DNA of 14,809 nucleotides from an uncultured Peptococcaceae bacterium (GCA_937988745.1 CALKAR010000102.1:1-14809); one strand, 5' to 3'; counted from the stretch's first letter, positions 8,113-14,791 are shown. Numbers and translations: made by a program. The notes: generated by a model from the sequence alone, not told the origin.

Positions 8113-8139
8113 AGCCTCGGCGCATGCCGGGGCTTTTTT
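8113..8139 (+). terminator. Rho-independent terminator of copA
   Basis: AGCCTCGGC (8113-8121) pairs with GCCGGGGCT (8126-8134) over 9 bp with one T-G pair and a 4-nt GCAT loop. A run of six T follows (8134-8139). It lies 14 bp after the copA stop and separates copA from the aminomutase operon. Confidence 0.93.
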
Positions 8140-8160
8140 GTATGCAGGACGAATATACTT

Positions 8161-8188
8161 GGAAACGGCAGGAAACGGGCAGACGGCA
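8161..8188 (+). repeat. Short tandem repeat upstream of the ATP-grasp gene
   Basis: GGAAACGGCA (8161-8170), GGAAACGGGCA (8171-8181) and a partial GACGGCA (8182-8188) lie head to tail. The unit period of 10-11 bp puts the copies on one face of the helix. The repeat lies in the only space where this operon's promoter could be, so it is a candidate activator or repressor site. No clear -35/-10 pair was recognised nearby (TTGAAC ... CATAGA at 8190-8218 is weak). Confidence 0.5.
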
Positions 8189-8218
8189 TTGAACTCTTTT
8201 AGAAAAATTGCCATAGAT

Positions 8219-8226
8219 GAGGTGAT
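8219..8226 (+). promoter_or_regulatory. Shine-Dalgarno site that sets the ATP-grasp start at TTG 8234
   Basis: GAGGTGAT lies 7 bases before TTG 8234. The upstream in-frame ATG at 8138 overlaps the T-run of the copA terminator and has no ribosome site. Confidence 0.65.
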
Positions 8227-8233
8227 TTGCCCA

Positions 8234-9607
8234 TTGCATGTAAATTCAGAGAGGGACGCTTGTATCTTTGTACACGAACAGATGCAACAAGATATAACCT
8301 TTCGGATTTCACCCCGGCCCTTTCCACTTGATCCCGATACGTATGCAGAAATTGAGAGTTTGGGTAGGGTGCTGCTGAGGTTCTATCAGGGTATCCAGGA
8401 GTTATACTTCGCATCAGCGGCGGGCCGGATGCCTCATTGGATTCAAGAATACCTAGAGCTGGGTAAACCAGAATTGGTGCTTGATTATGGCCGCATGCGG
8501 CGATTTCGTCGAGATTACCCCCTCATTATCCGCCCAGATATTCTCTTGACTGAAGATGGGATGGCTGTTACTGAGCTTGACAGTGTCCCAGGTGGTTTTG
8601 GACTCACTGCCGAACTGAGCCGCGTGTACACACGGCTCGGTTATGATGTAGTGGGTGGCTCCCACGGGATTATAGATGGCTTTGCCCAGGCCATCTGTTC
8701 CCAAGTACAAGACGAGGATCCTGTGGTAGCGATCGTAGTTTCAGAAGAGTCGCAGGATTATTTTGCCGAAATGGACTGGTTGGCGCACGCCTTGACAGAG
8801 CGAGGACTTACCGCTTTCGCCATTCCCCCTGAAGACTTGATCTTCCAGGAACACGGACTTTACGTCGCTTCTGACAAAGGTCTGCAGCACATTACATTTT
8901 TGTACCGCTTTTTCGAGCTGTTTGACCTGAAGAACATTCCTAAAATAGATTTGATTCTATATGCCATTCGCAAACGTCTAGTGCAGGTGACCCCGCCTCT
9001 TAAGGCGTACCTCGAAGAAAAACTTAACTTCGCGCTATTCCATCATCCTGTGCTAGCCAACTGGTGGAAGGAACATCTTGGTGAGTCCGATTATGCGAAA
9101 CTAAAGCGCATCATACCTCGAACCTGGATTGTAGATAACCGGCCGCTCCCTCCGCATGCAGTTATTCCTGGCTTAGAAATCAATGGCGAACCGGTGACGG
9201 ATTTTCGTCAGCTGGGTGAGGCTTCACAGTCGAACAGGGAATATGTTCTGAAGGTTTCCGGCTTTTCGGAAACAGCCTGGGGGAGCAGAGGCGTCCATAT
9301 CGGGCATGACCTTTCCCGGAAAGAGTGGAGTGCAAGGCTCGGCGAAGCACTTGAGAGTTTTCCAAAGCAGCCTTATATTCTTCAGGAGTTTCGCAAAGCA
9401 CGCCAGGTAGAAACGGCCTTCTACGATGGTGAACATGATGTCGTACAGCCCATGCCCGGTAGGGTGCGTTTATGTCCATATTACTTCGTTAATGGCTCTG
9501 AGATTAATCTAGCAGGGATCCTAGCCACTATCTGTCCCATCGATAAGAAATTGATTCACGGTATGGTAGATGCGGTCATGGTGCCAACCATGGTCGAAGG
9601 AAGGTGA
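8234..9607 (+). CDS. Circularly permuted ATP-grasp ligase-like protein
   Basis: A soluble protein of 457 residues from TTG 8234. I recognise no named family member, but the layout matches circularly permuted ATP-grasp enzymes. The metal/substrate segment RPDILLTEDG (from Arg100) and TELDSVPGG (Glu114, Asp116) comes first. The nucleotide-binding parts come later: VLKVSG with Lys340, a Gly-rich loop WGSRGV (349-354), and YILQEF with Gln384 and Glu385 in the hinge region. Enzymes of this fold activate a carboxylate with ATP and join it to an amine or thiol. Next to an aminomutase (4-bp gap) it is a good candidate to ligate a beta-amino acid to a partner molecule; that is inference. A start at 8138 would add 32 unlikely residues. 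No membrane segment or signal peptide was seen. An inactive or scaffold role is possible. Confidence 0.7.
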   Translation: MHVNSERDACIFVHEQMQQDITFRISPRPFPLDPDTYAEIESLGRVLLRFYQGIQELYFASAAGRMPHWIQEYLELGKPELVLDYGRMRRFRRDYPLIIRPDILLTEDGMAVTELDSVPGGFGLTAELSRVYTRLGYDVVGGSHGIIDGFAQAICSQVQDEDPVVAIVVSEESQDYFAEMDWLAHALTERGLTAFAIPPEDLIFQEHGLYVASDKGLQHITFLYRFFELFDLKNIPKIDLILYAIRKRLVQVTPPLKAYLEEKLNFALFHHPVLANWWKEHLGESDYAKLKRIIPRTWIVDNRPLPPHAVIPGLEINGEPVTDFRQLGEASQSNREYVLKVSGFSETAWGSRGVHIGHDLSRKEWSARLGEALESFPKQPYILQEFRKARQVETAFYDGEHDVVQPMPGRVRLCPYYFVNGSEINLAGILATICPIDKKLIHGMVDAVMVPTMVEGR

Positions 9608-9611
9608 AGAA

Positions 9612-10700
9612 ATGTCTGTCTGTTTAGGATGTTCTGCGAAGTGGAACGATTGGCGCTGGCAGCTGCGCAACCGCTTGCGGACCAAGGACGAACTGGCGGC
9701 GTTCATCGATCTGATTCCCGAGGAAGAAGAAGCAGTATCAAATCCGATTTTCACCGTGGGGGTTACTCCTTATTTTGCTTCACTGATGGACCGTACCGAT
9801 CCGAACTGTCCTATTCGGCGGCAGGTGATTCCTTTATCCGCGGAGAGCAGAGGTGTTAGTCATCTGTATACGGATCCCCTCAATGAAGACGGTCTTTCTC
9901 CGGTACCGCGGATCATTCACCGCTATCCCGATCGAGTCGTTCTCTTGGTATCAGAGATCTGCCACACCTATTGTCGTCACTGCACGCGCCGGCGTCGCGT
10001 TGGGGTGATGGAACATGGGATGACCACAGGCGAACTGGAGGATGCTGCTGCGTACATCGCATCGCACGAAGAAATCCGTGATGTGCTGATCAGCGGGGGA
10101 GATCCCCTGATTTATTCCAACAGACAGCTGGAGCGTATTATTGCAAAGATACGTGCCATTCCTCATGTGGAGATTATTCGCATAGGCACCCGGGCACCTG
10201 TGACCAATCCGTTCCGTGTTACGCCTGATCTTGTCGCTATGCTGCGGAAATATCATCCGATTTGGATCAATATCCAATTCAATCACCACAAGGAAATAAC
10301 ACCTGAATCAGCTCGAGCCTGTGCACTGCTCGCGGACGGGGGAATCCCACTGGGGAACCAAACTGTTTTGCTGCGGGGTATTAACGACAGTCTCGAGGTG
10401 CAGAAACGCCTAGTGCATGAGCTTTTGAAGCTGCGGGTACGTCCTTATTATCTTTATCAGTGCGACTTAGCCGAAGGCATCGAACATTTCCGTACACGGG
10501 TGGCTAAAGGTATTGAGATTATAGAAGGATTGCGGGGCCATACATCGGGAATGGCTGTACCGACTTTCGTTATTGATGCCCCAGGCGGGGGCGGTAAGAT
10601 TCCGGTTGGACCCCAGTATTTGATCTCGCAATCACCTGAAAAAGTGGTGCTGCGGACCTATGATGGCAGAATTGTAGAGTATCCCGAACCGGATTTGTAG
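9612..10700 (+). CDS. KamA family radical SAM/PLP aminomutase (lysine 2,3-aminomutase-like)
   Basis: A 362-residue enzyme. CHTYCRHC gives the [4Fe-4S] cysteines 117, 121 and 124 that cleave S-adenosylmethionine. APGGGGK carries Lys329, the expected PLP Schiff-base lysine. YQCD (Asp285) and FVIDAPGG (Asp322) align, with the same 37-residue spacing, with the two aspartates that hold the substrate side-chain amine in Clostridium lysine 2,3-aminomutase (293 and 330). Glutamate aminomutases carry Lys and Asn there. Hence L-lysine to beta-lysine is the likeliest reaction. The family's zinc site is missing: the position of Cys268 is Ser260, and the protein ends at YPEPDL without the cysteine tail. 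An AAGG site ends 7 bases before ATG 9612; the upstream ATG 9570 lies within the previous gene. No ablB acetyltransferase is adjacent, so an osmolyte role is unlikely. An EpmB-like role is possible but EF-P is not nearby. Confidence 0.88.
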   Translation: MSVCLGCSAKWNDWRWQLRNRLRTKDELAAFIDLIPEEEEAVSNPIFTVGVTPYFASLMDRTDPNCPIRRQVIPLSAESRGVSHLYTDPLNEDGLSPVPRIIHRYPDRVVLLVSEICHTYCRHCTRRRRVGVMEHGMTTGELEDAAAYIASHEEIRDVLISGGDPLIYSNRQLERIIAKIRAIPHVEIIRIGTRAPVTNPFRVTPDLVAMLRKYHPIWINIQFNHHKEITPESARACALLADGGIPLGNQTVLLRGINDSLEVQKRLVHELLKLRVRPYYLYQCDLAEGIEHFRTRVAKGIEIIEGLRGHTSGMAVPTFVIDAPGGGGKIPVGPQYLISQSPEKVVLRTYDGRIVEYPEPDL

Positions 10701-10712
10701 AGGGGGTTCCTT

Positions 10713-11648
10713 ATGGCAAAAGCGCTGGAAGTGCGCAATCTGAAGAAGTACTACGGACCAGTAAAGGCTGTCGATGGGGTTTCTTTCTACTGTCTTAGGG
10801 GTCAGGTCTTTACTCTGCTCGGACCAAATGGTGCAGGGAAGACCACCATAGTCGAGATTCTTGAGGGGCTCCGAGAAGCAGACAGCGGTGAGATTGTCTT
10901 TCTGGGCAAGCCTTGTGAGCGAATTGGCCGCAAAGAAAAAGAGCGCATCGGGGTAGTCCTGCAGCAAACCACCCTGCTGCCTCGCATCAAAGTAAGAGAG
11001 ATGCTGGAGATGTTTTCAGCTTTTTACAGCAAGACAGTGAGCACAGCACAGCTTCTCGAAATCTGCAGCCTAGAAGACAAGGCAGAGGCCTTGGTTGAAA
11101 CTTTGAGTGGCGGTCAGCGTCAGCGGCTGGCCATAGCCCTTGCCTTAGTTAATGATCCAGATGTCATTTTCTTAGACGAGCCAACTACGGGGCTTGATCC
11201 GCAGGCACGCCGCAATATATGGAATCTGATCGAGTCACTCAAGGCGCAGGGCAAGACGATTTTTCTTACGACTCACTACATGGATGAGGCTGAGCAGCTT
11301 TCAGACTACGTATACATCATGGATCAAGGCCGGATCATCGCAAAAGGCACGCCCCAATCCCTGATAGACAGTCTAGGTCAGGCAAACGTGATTGAATTCA
11401 GCCGTGGTAATATCAGTGCTGACCAGCTAGAAGCATTGTCTGAGGCTCTAGATGTACGCCTCAGCCCTGATAGCGCGGCTGTATATGCTGAGGATGCAGC
11501 TTCTGCCTTAGCGCAGATTGTCGATTGGGCGAGGGCCTGCCAGGTTCCGTTGGAGCATTTGGCCGTTCGCCGTCCCAATTTAGAAGATGTGTTCCTTACC
11601 TTGTCTTCTGCTGTTCATCCTGGTGACTATCTTCGGGAATCTCGATGA
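10713..11648 (+). CDS. ABC transporter ATP-binding protein (DrrA/ABC-2 class)
   Basis: A 311-residue cytoplasmic ATPase. It has Walker A GPNGAGKTT (37-45), signature LSGGQRQR (131-138), Walker B VIFLDEP (Asp155, Glu156), D-loop GLDPQ and H-loop His188 in TTHYMDEAEQL, all intact. The C-terminal extension with RRPNLEDVFL is typical of DrrA/NodI-type partners of ABC-2 permeases, which usually move small molecules or lipids outward. A G-rich site (AGGGGG) precedes ATG 10713, 12 bp after the aminomutase stop. After EDVFLTL the last 15 or so residues (to RESR) are encoded by DNA that, in another frame, encodes the first membrane helix of the next permease. They look like an out-of-frame tail rather than the native C-terminus. 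The nucleotide-binding core is unaffected. Confidence 0.93.
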   Translation: MAKALEVRNLKKYYGPVKAVDGVSFYCLRGQVFTLLGPNGAGKTTIVEILEGLREADSGEIVFLGKPCERIGRKEKERIGVVLQQTTLLPRIKVREMLEMFSAFYSKTVSTAQLLEICSLEDKAEALVETLSGGQRQRLAIALALVNDPDVIFLDEPTTGLDPQARRNIWNLIESLKAQGKTIFLTTHYMDEAEQLSDYVYIMDQGRIIAKGTPQSLIDSLGQANVIEFSRGNISADQLEALSEALDVRLSPDSAAVYAEDAASALAQIVDWARACQVPLEHLAVRRPNLEDVFLTLSSAVHPGDYLRESR

Positions 11649-12615
11649 TACCCTCTCCCAGTTAGTGTTCGATGTGGGATTAGTTGCGGAAGAGGGCTCG
11701 CTTGTCGAAAGTGTGCTGACAAAGACGGCAGGCTCCGATGAACTTTGGCTCAATCTCTATCACGGTAGTTCTTTAAACGAAGAGCTTGACGCTTTAGAGA
11801 CAGGTCAGCGGCACGCTGTAATTCATGCGACAGGTAATGAGGTTGAAGTCCACATCAGACAGGGGATATTTATGTCTGAAGTCGCTGGCGAAGCTCTGCA
11901 GCAGGTTTTTGCCTCCCTAAATCTTGAACTCAACCGACACATGGGAGCTGTCAGCGTACCCGCTGTGCAGGCAGTGTATCGTGAGGTTGAAGGTACTCAA
12001 ACAGGTGGGGAGCAGTTTAGCTACTCCGCCTATATTGTGCCTGGAATCATTTTGATGGTCTTCTTAAATTCTGGTTTGGGACCGATGATTCAGAGATTGG
12101 CGCTTGATCGGGAGCGAGGGATACTGCGGCGTTTCTTTGCCACACCCTTAAAGCCGGATCAGTACTTCGGCGGAATTCTCCTTTATATTCTAGTGTACTC
12201 AGTGGTGCAGGTTATGCTGATCAGTGGGGCAGGAGCTCTTTTATTTGATGTCCACTTGAGTTTATTATCATGGAAGCCTTTGTTCTTTCTTGTACTCTCA
12301 CTCGTCACCATGCTGTCGCTTGGAATCGTAATTGCTGGTATTGCCAAGACGGCCAATAGTGCTGTCGCGGCCGCTAATGGGCTGATGTATCCCTTAATGT
12401 TTCTTGGTGGGCTTTATTTTCCTGTACTCCACCTGGCTTATCCACTGAAGCTCTTAGTGGTAGCGAATCCGGTAACTTATCTAGTGAACGGTCTGCGAGA
12501 CAGTTTAGGAGTGTATCCGTCGACAACAGCTTTCTGGCTCAATGTGCTTGTTCCAGTTTGTTATATTCTTGCCGCGCTAATGATCGGTCTACGCTCGTTT
12601 AAGTGGGATGCGTAG
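11587..12615 (+). CDS. ABC-2 type permease, N-terminally truncated at the junction with the ATPase gene
   Basis: This 342-residue sequence belongs to an ABC-2 permease. A hydrophobic segment (LLLFILVTIFG, residues 7-17) is followed by a large extracytoplasmic region to about 145. Membrane helices then fill residues 150-335, with the family motif LDRERGILRRFFATPL near 175-190 and GGLYFP. The start is doubtful. ATG 11587 has no ribosome site, an in-frame TAG lies just upstream at 11581-11583, and the frame overlaps the ATPase gene by 62 nt. Its sister permease has about 30 residues before the equivalent of the first helix core, while this one has only a few. A deletion or assembly error at about 11590-11610 would explain both the missing cytoplasmic N-terminus and the odd ATPase tail. 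If real, the protein depends on translational coupling or is non-functional. Confidence 0.8.
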   Translation: MCSLPCLLLFILVTIFGNLDDTLSQLVFDVGLVAEEGSLVESVLTKTAGSDELWLNLYHGSSLNEELDALETGQRHAVIHATGNEVEVHIRQGIFMSEVAGEALQQVFASLNLELNRHMGAVSVPAVQAVYREVEGTQTGGEQFSYSAYIVPGIILMVFLNSGLGPMIQRLALDRERGILRRFFATPLKPDQYFGGILLYILVYSVVQVMLISGAGALLFDVHLSLLSWKPLFFLVLSLVTMLSLGIVIAGIAKTANSAVAAANGLMYPLMFLGGLYFPVLHLAYPLKLLVVANPVTYLVNGLRDSLGVYPSTTAFWLNVLVPVCYILAALMIGLRSFKWDA

Positions 12616-12616
12616 A

Positions 12617-12621
12617 GGAGG
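12617..12621 (+). promoter_or_regulatory. Shine-Dalgarno site that sets the second permease start at GTG 12628
   Basis: GGAGG lies 6 bases before GTG 12628. The ATG at 12622 directly abuts this site with no spacer and is therefore unlikely to be used. Confidence 0.7.
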
Positions 12622-12627
12622 ATGAAT

Positions 12628-13701
12628 GTGAAAAGCTATCTAGCAGTAACAAAGGCTCTGATGCTCAGTCTCCTGCGCGATCGTCAGTCGCTTTTCTTCT
12701 CAATCATTATGCCGCTGATGTTTCTACTTATCTTTGGGCCCATTCTAAGTGGAACAGAGGGGGAACGCCCAATTGATGTGGCGGTTTTTTCAGGAGCAGA
12801 TGATCAGGCTCAGGTTTTGCTCGAGCAAGCGCTGGCACAGTTTTCGAGACTTGAGGTATCTTACTACTCTACAGAAGAGGCTGTCGCCCATGCGGTTGCC
12901 CGCGAAGAGGCGGATTTTGGGCTTTCCTGGGATGGTATTTCGTTAGAAGTACTCCTGAATCCAGCCATGATTCAGGATAACGGTTTGTACCGGCAGATTA
13001 GTGAAGGTGTGCGTTCTTACATCGATCAGGAGAGGCTGCAGCTGCAGGAGCTCGTGACTGTCGATATAGTTAGGCACATTCCACACGGCCGGGCTTACTC
13101 TAGTGTAAGCTATATGTTTCCTGGAGTCATTGCCGTAGGGGTCATGTCCTCTGGTTTATTTCTGATCTCTTCGTCTTTCATGTACATGAAGGAGCGCTTT
13201 GTGTTGAAACGGCTTCTAGCCACTCCTATGGGAAGACCCCAGTTCTTAGCAGGTCTAATCACAACGCGAATTGCATTGAGTATGCTGAGCGCCGTTCTTG
13301 TATTGTCAGTGGGCCGGGCTTTCTTGGGAGTTGATCTGTACATCAACTGGTTCGCATTTGTGATTTATCTGCTGCTGGCAACTATTATCATGGCTGGCGC
13401 TGGTGCTCTAATCGCTCTGATTGCTAAGAGCGCCCGCAGTGCTTCGGAGATTTCCAGCGTCTTAATGACCCTGATGATGTTTGTCTCGGGAGTCTATTTT
13501 CCCTTGGAGTTTCTCCCACAGTCTCTGCGCACAGCAGGAAAAATTCTGCCAGCCACGTATGTCGCGAGGGGATTTCGATTCATCATGGGCGTGGAAAACA
13601 TGCAGCTGTCTAGTTTTGTGTTAGAGACAGCCCTATTTACTCTAGCTGCAGTGATCGCGATTTGGTTGGCTGCTGTTCGGGGAAGTTGGAACTTGGAGTA
13701 A
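12628..13701 (+). CDS. ABC-2 type permease (second subunit)
   Basis: A membrane protein of 357 residues from GTG 12628. It begins with a short basic cytoplasmic N-terminus and LLRDRQSLFF, then a first helix (SIIMPLMFLLIFGPIL, about 24-40). An extracytoplasmic domain follows to about 155. A cluster of helices from about 160 to 350 contains YMFPGVIAVG, MYMKERFVLKRLLATPMG and FVSGVYFP, the ABC-2 permease signature. It lies 12 bp after permease 1 and should form a heterodimeric channel with it, driven by the ATPase encoded at 10713. The cargo is unknown; the aminomutase and ligase upstream suggest a beta-amino-acid-containing product or its target as cargo (inference). It is the last gene of the operon; a terminator lies 96 bp downstream. 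Confidence 0.9.
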   Translation: MKSYLAVTKALMLSLLRDRQSLFFSIIMPLMFLLIFGPILSGTEGERPIDVAVFSGADDQAQVLLEQALAQFSRLEVSYYSTEEAVAHAVAREEADFGLSWDGISLEVLLNPAMIQDNGLYRQISEGVRSYIDQERLQLQELVTVDIVRHIPHGRAYSSVSYMFPGVIAVGVMSSGLFLISSSFMYMKERFVLKRLLATPMGRPQFLAGLITTRIALSMLSAVLVLSVGRAFLGVDLYINWFAFVIYLLLATIIMAGAGALIALIAKSARSASEISSVLMTLMMFVSGVYFPLEFLPQSLRTAGKILPATYVARGFRFIMGVENMQLSSFVLETALFTLAAVIAIWLAAVRGSWNLE

Positions 13702-13726
13702 CGTGAGAGAATTTTCACACAGCGCG

Positions 13727-13754
13727 TTGACTTTATTATTCAGACTGGTATACT
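13727..13754 (+). promoter_or_regulatory. Orphan sigma-A-type promoter
   Basis: TTGACT (13727-13732) and TATACT (13749-13754), each one base from consensus, lie 16 bp apart. The expected start is near 13761, just 37 bp before a strong terminator and with no coding gene between. Confidence 0.65.
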
Positions 13755-13760
13755 AATCAT

Positions 13761-13835
13761 TGTGAGCTTTTTAGGCTCGTGGTGATAACCCTTTGCCAAG
13801 ACTTTTTACGCTTATGTAGAAGGTCTTGCTTTTTT
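13761..13835 (+). ncRNA. Candidate small RNA (promoter-terminator unit)
   Basis: A transcript from the promoter at 13727-13754 to the terminator ending at 13835 would be about 75 nt. It would contain a small 5' hairpin (13762-13767 pairing with 13775-13780, U-rich loop), an unpaired stretch (GGUGAUAACCCUUUGC) and the terminator stem. Only a 7-codon frame from GTG 13762 fits inside, with no ribosome site, so a peptide is unlikely. I do not recognise the RNA family. The terminator may simply end the upstream operon and the promoter could be fortuitous. Confidence 0.4.
13797..13835 (+). terminator. Strong rho-independent terminator
   Basis: A 13-bp stem (13797-13809 with 13816-13828, two T-G pairs) closes a 6-nt loop and is followed by C and six T (13830-13835). 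It ends transcription from the five-gene operon and from the orphan promoter at 13727. Confidence 0.92.
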
Positions 13836-13913
13836 GTGATTAAGTATAGGCTGCCTGAATCCCGCGAATCCTAAAATACCTGCCATTAAAGTTTCGTTCA
13901 GTTTTGATGAAAT

Positions 13914-13925
13914 TGTTGCGCAACA
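13914..13925 (+). promoter_or_regulatory. Perfect 12-bp palindrome upstream of the codY promoter
   Basis: TGTTGCGCAACA is fully self-complementary and lies about 43 bp upstream of the codY -35 box, in non-coding DNA. The position suits an activator or repressor site. No known regulator was recognised. The rest of 13836-13967 shows nothing else I can name. Confidence 0.35.
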
Positions 13926-13967
13926 TCGCAATTGTATCGAATTATCGCTATTTAACAACTGTCTTCG

Positions 13968-13996
13968 TTGACACTCGATAAATTTCGAAATATAAT
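13968..13996 (+). promoter_or_regulatory. Sigma-A promoter of codY
   Basis: Perfect TTGACA (13968-13973) and TATAAT (13991-13996) boxes with the ideal 17-bp spacer. The start is expected near 14003, about 42 nt before codY. The spacer contains the AT-rich inverted sequence AAATTTCGAAAT (13979-13990 region), which loosely recalls a CodY box half but does not match its AATTTTCWGAAAATT pattern. Confidence 0.9.
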
Positions 13997-14044
13997 CAAA
14001 TTAGAGGTCACATTCCTCGACAGTATCTGAAAGGTGGACAAATA

Positions 14045-14791
14045 ATGCTGGTGACAAAAATGCAGCCCCTTACCCAGCTGTTGCAGCGGGACGGGACTTC
14101 AGTAGATTTCGGTGAATTTTGCCAGGCCATTCGGGAAGGTGTTTCCGGGGCAAACATATACTTATTCAGCAGAAAAGGAAAGCTCCTCGGCTATGCTGTG
14201 TCTGAGGGACTAGAGTATACTCCCTTTGATCAAGACTGGTTGGAGACTAAAGAAGCGCCCAGCGAGCTCTTGGCTACCGTTAATCGGGTTGCTGCTCAGA
14301 GCGTTCAGGATGGCGATCATGGTGAGTCTGTATTGGTAACTCCTGTAGTTGGTTCCGATGAACGTGTTGGGTCCCTTTTGTTTGTAAAACAGGAAAGCAA
14401 TTTCGATGATGCCGATAAGATCATTGGTGAATTTGCAGCAACAGCGGCAGGTATGATTATTTCTCGTGTTCTGGATGAGCGGCAGGAAGACGAAGCAGCA
14501 GAAGTACGGGCAGCCCGAAATGCCATTAACAGCTTGTCGTACTCAGAAGTAGTGGCTATGCAGAAGATCTTCGAGCAGCTCGATGGTGACGAAGGTCTGT
14601 TGGTTGCAAGCCGTATTGCCGATGAGGCGGGTATTACTCGGTCTGTAATTGTTAACGCACTGCGGAAGCTGGCATCTGCCAATGTGATCGAATCCCGGTC
14701 CCTTGGTATGAAAGGTACTTATCTGCGCATCCTGAATAAGGAAATCCGCAACGAATTCAATCGGCAGTGGTATCCGCAGCGTACGAAATAG
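14045..14791 (+). CDS. codY: Global nutrient-responsive transcriptional regulator CodY, with divergent sensor domain
   Basis: A 248-residue DNA-binding regulator that in Bacillota represses nutrient-scavenging and biosynthetic genes when GTP and branched-chain amino acids are plentiful. The C-terminal winged helix (about 165-235) is almost identical to Bacillus CodY: SLSYSE, LDGDEGLLVASRIAD, then GITRSVIVNALRKL (196-209) and ESRSLGMKGTYLRILN. The N-terminal GAF sensor keeps SRKGKLLGY (42-50) and PVVGSDERVGSLLF (100-113). Between these blocks it is about 14 residues shorter than the B. subtilis protein, and the isoleucine-carboxylate-binding arginine region is not conserved. AAGGTGG (14031-14037) lies 7 bases before ATG 14045. 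It has its own strong promoter. The 18 bases after the stop end in an AAAGG that may serve a gene beyond the window. Confidence 0.94.
   Translation: MLVTKMQPLTQLLQRDGTSVDFGEFCQAIREGVSGANIYLFSRKGKLLGYAVSEGLEYTPFDQDWLETKEAPSELLATVNRVAAQSVQDGDHGESVLVTPVVGSDERVGSLLFVKQESNFDDADKIIGEFAATAAGMIISRVLDERQEDEAAEVRAARNAINSLSYSEVVAMQKIFEQLDGDEGLLVASRIADEAGITRSVIVNALRKLASANVIESRSLGMKGTYLRILNKEIRNEFNRQWYPQRTK

Noticed and set aside
9570..9611. ATG 9570 as the start of the KamA gene
   Set aside because: It would overlap the ATP-grasp gene by 38 nt without a ribosome site; ATG 9612 has a good site and matches the family's N-terminus.
12622..12627. ATG 12622 as the start of the second permease
   Set aside because: It touches the GGAGG site with no spacing; GTG 12628 has the normal 6-base spacer.
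13706..13720. GAATTTTCACACAG as a CodY box
   Set aside because: Only the left half (AATTTTC) matches AATTTTCWGAAAATT; the right half does not.
13762..13785. Seven-codon leader peptide in the candidate small RNA
   Set aside because: There is no ribosome site and no run of codons for one amino acid that would suggest attenuation.
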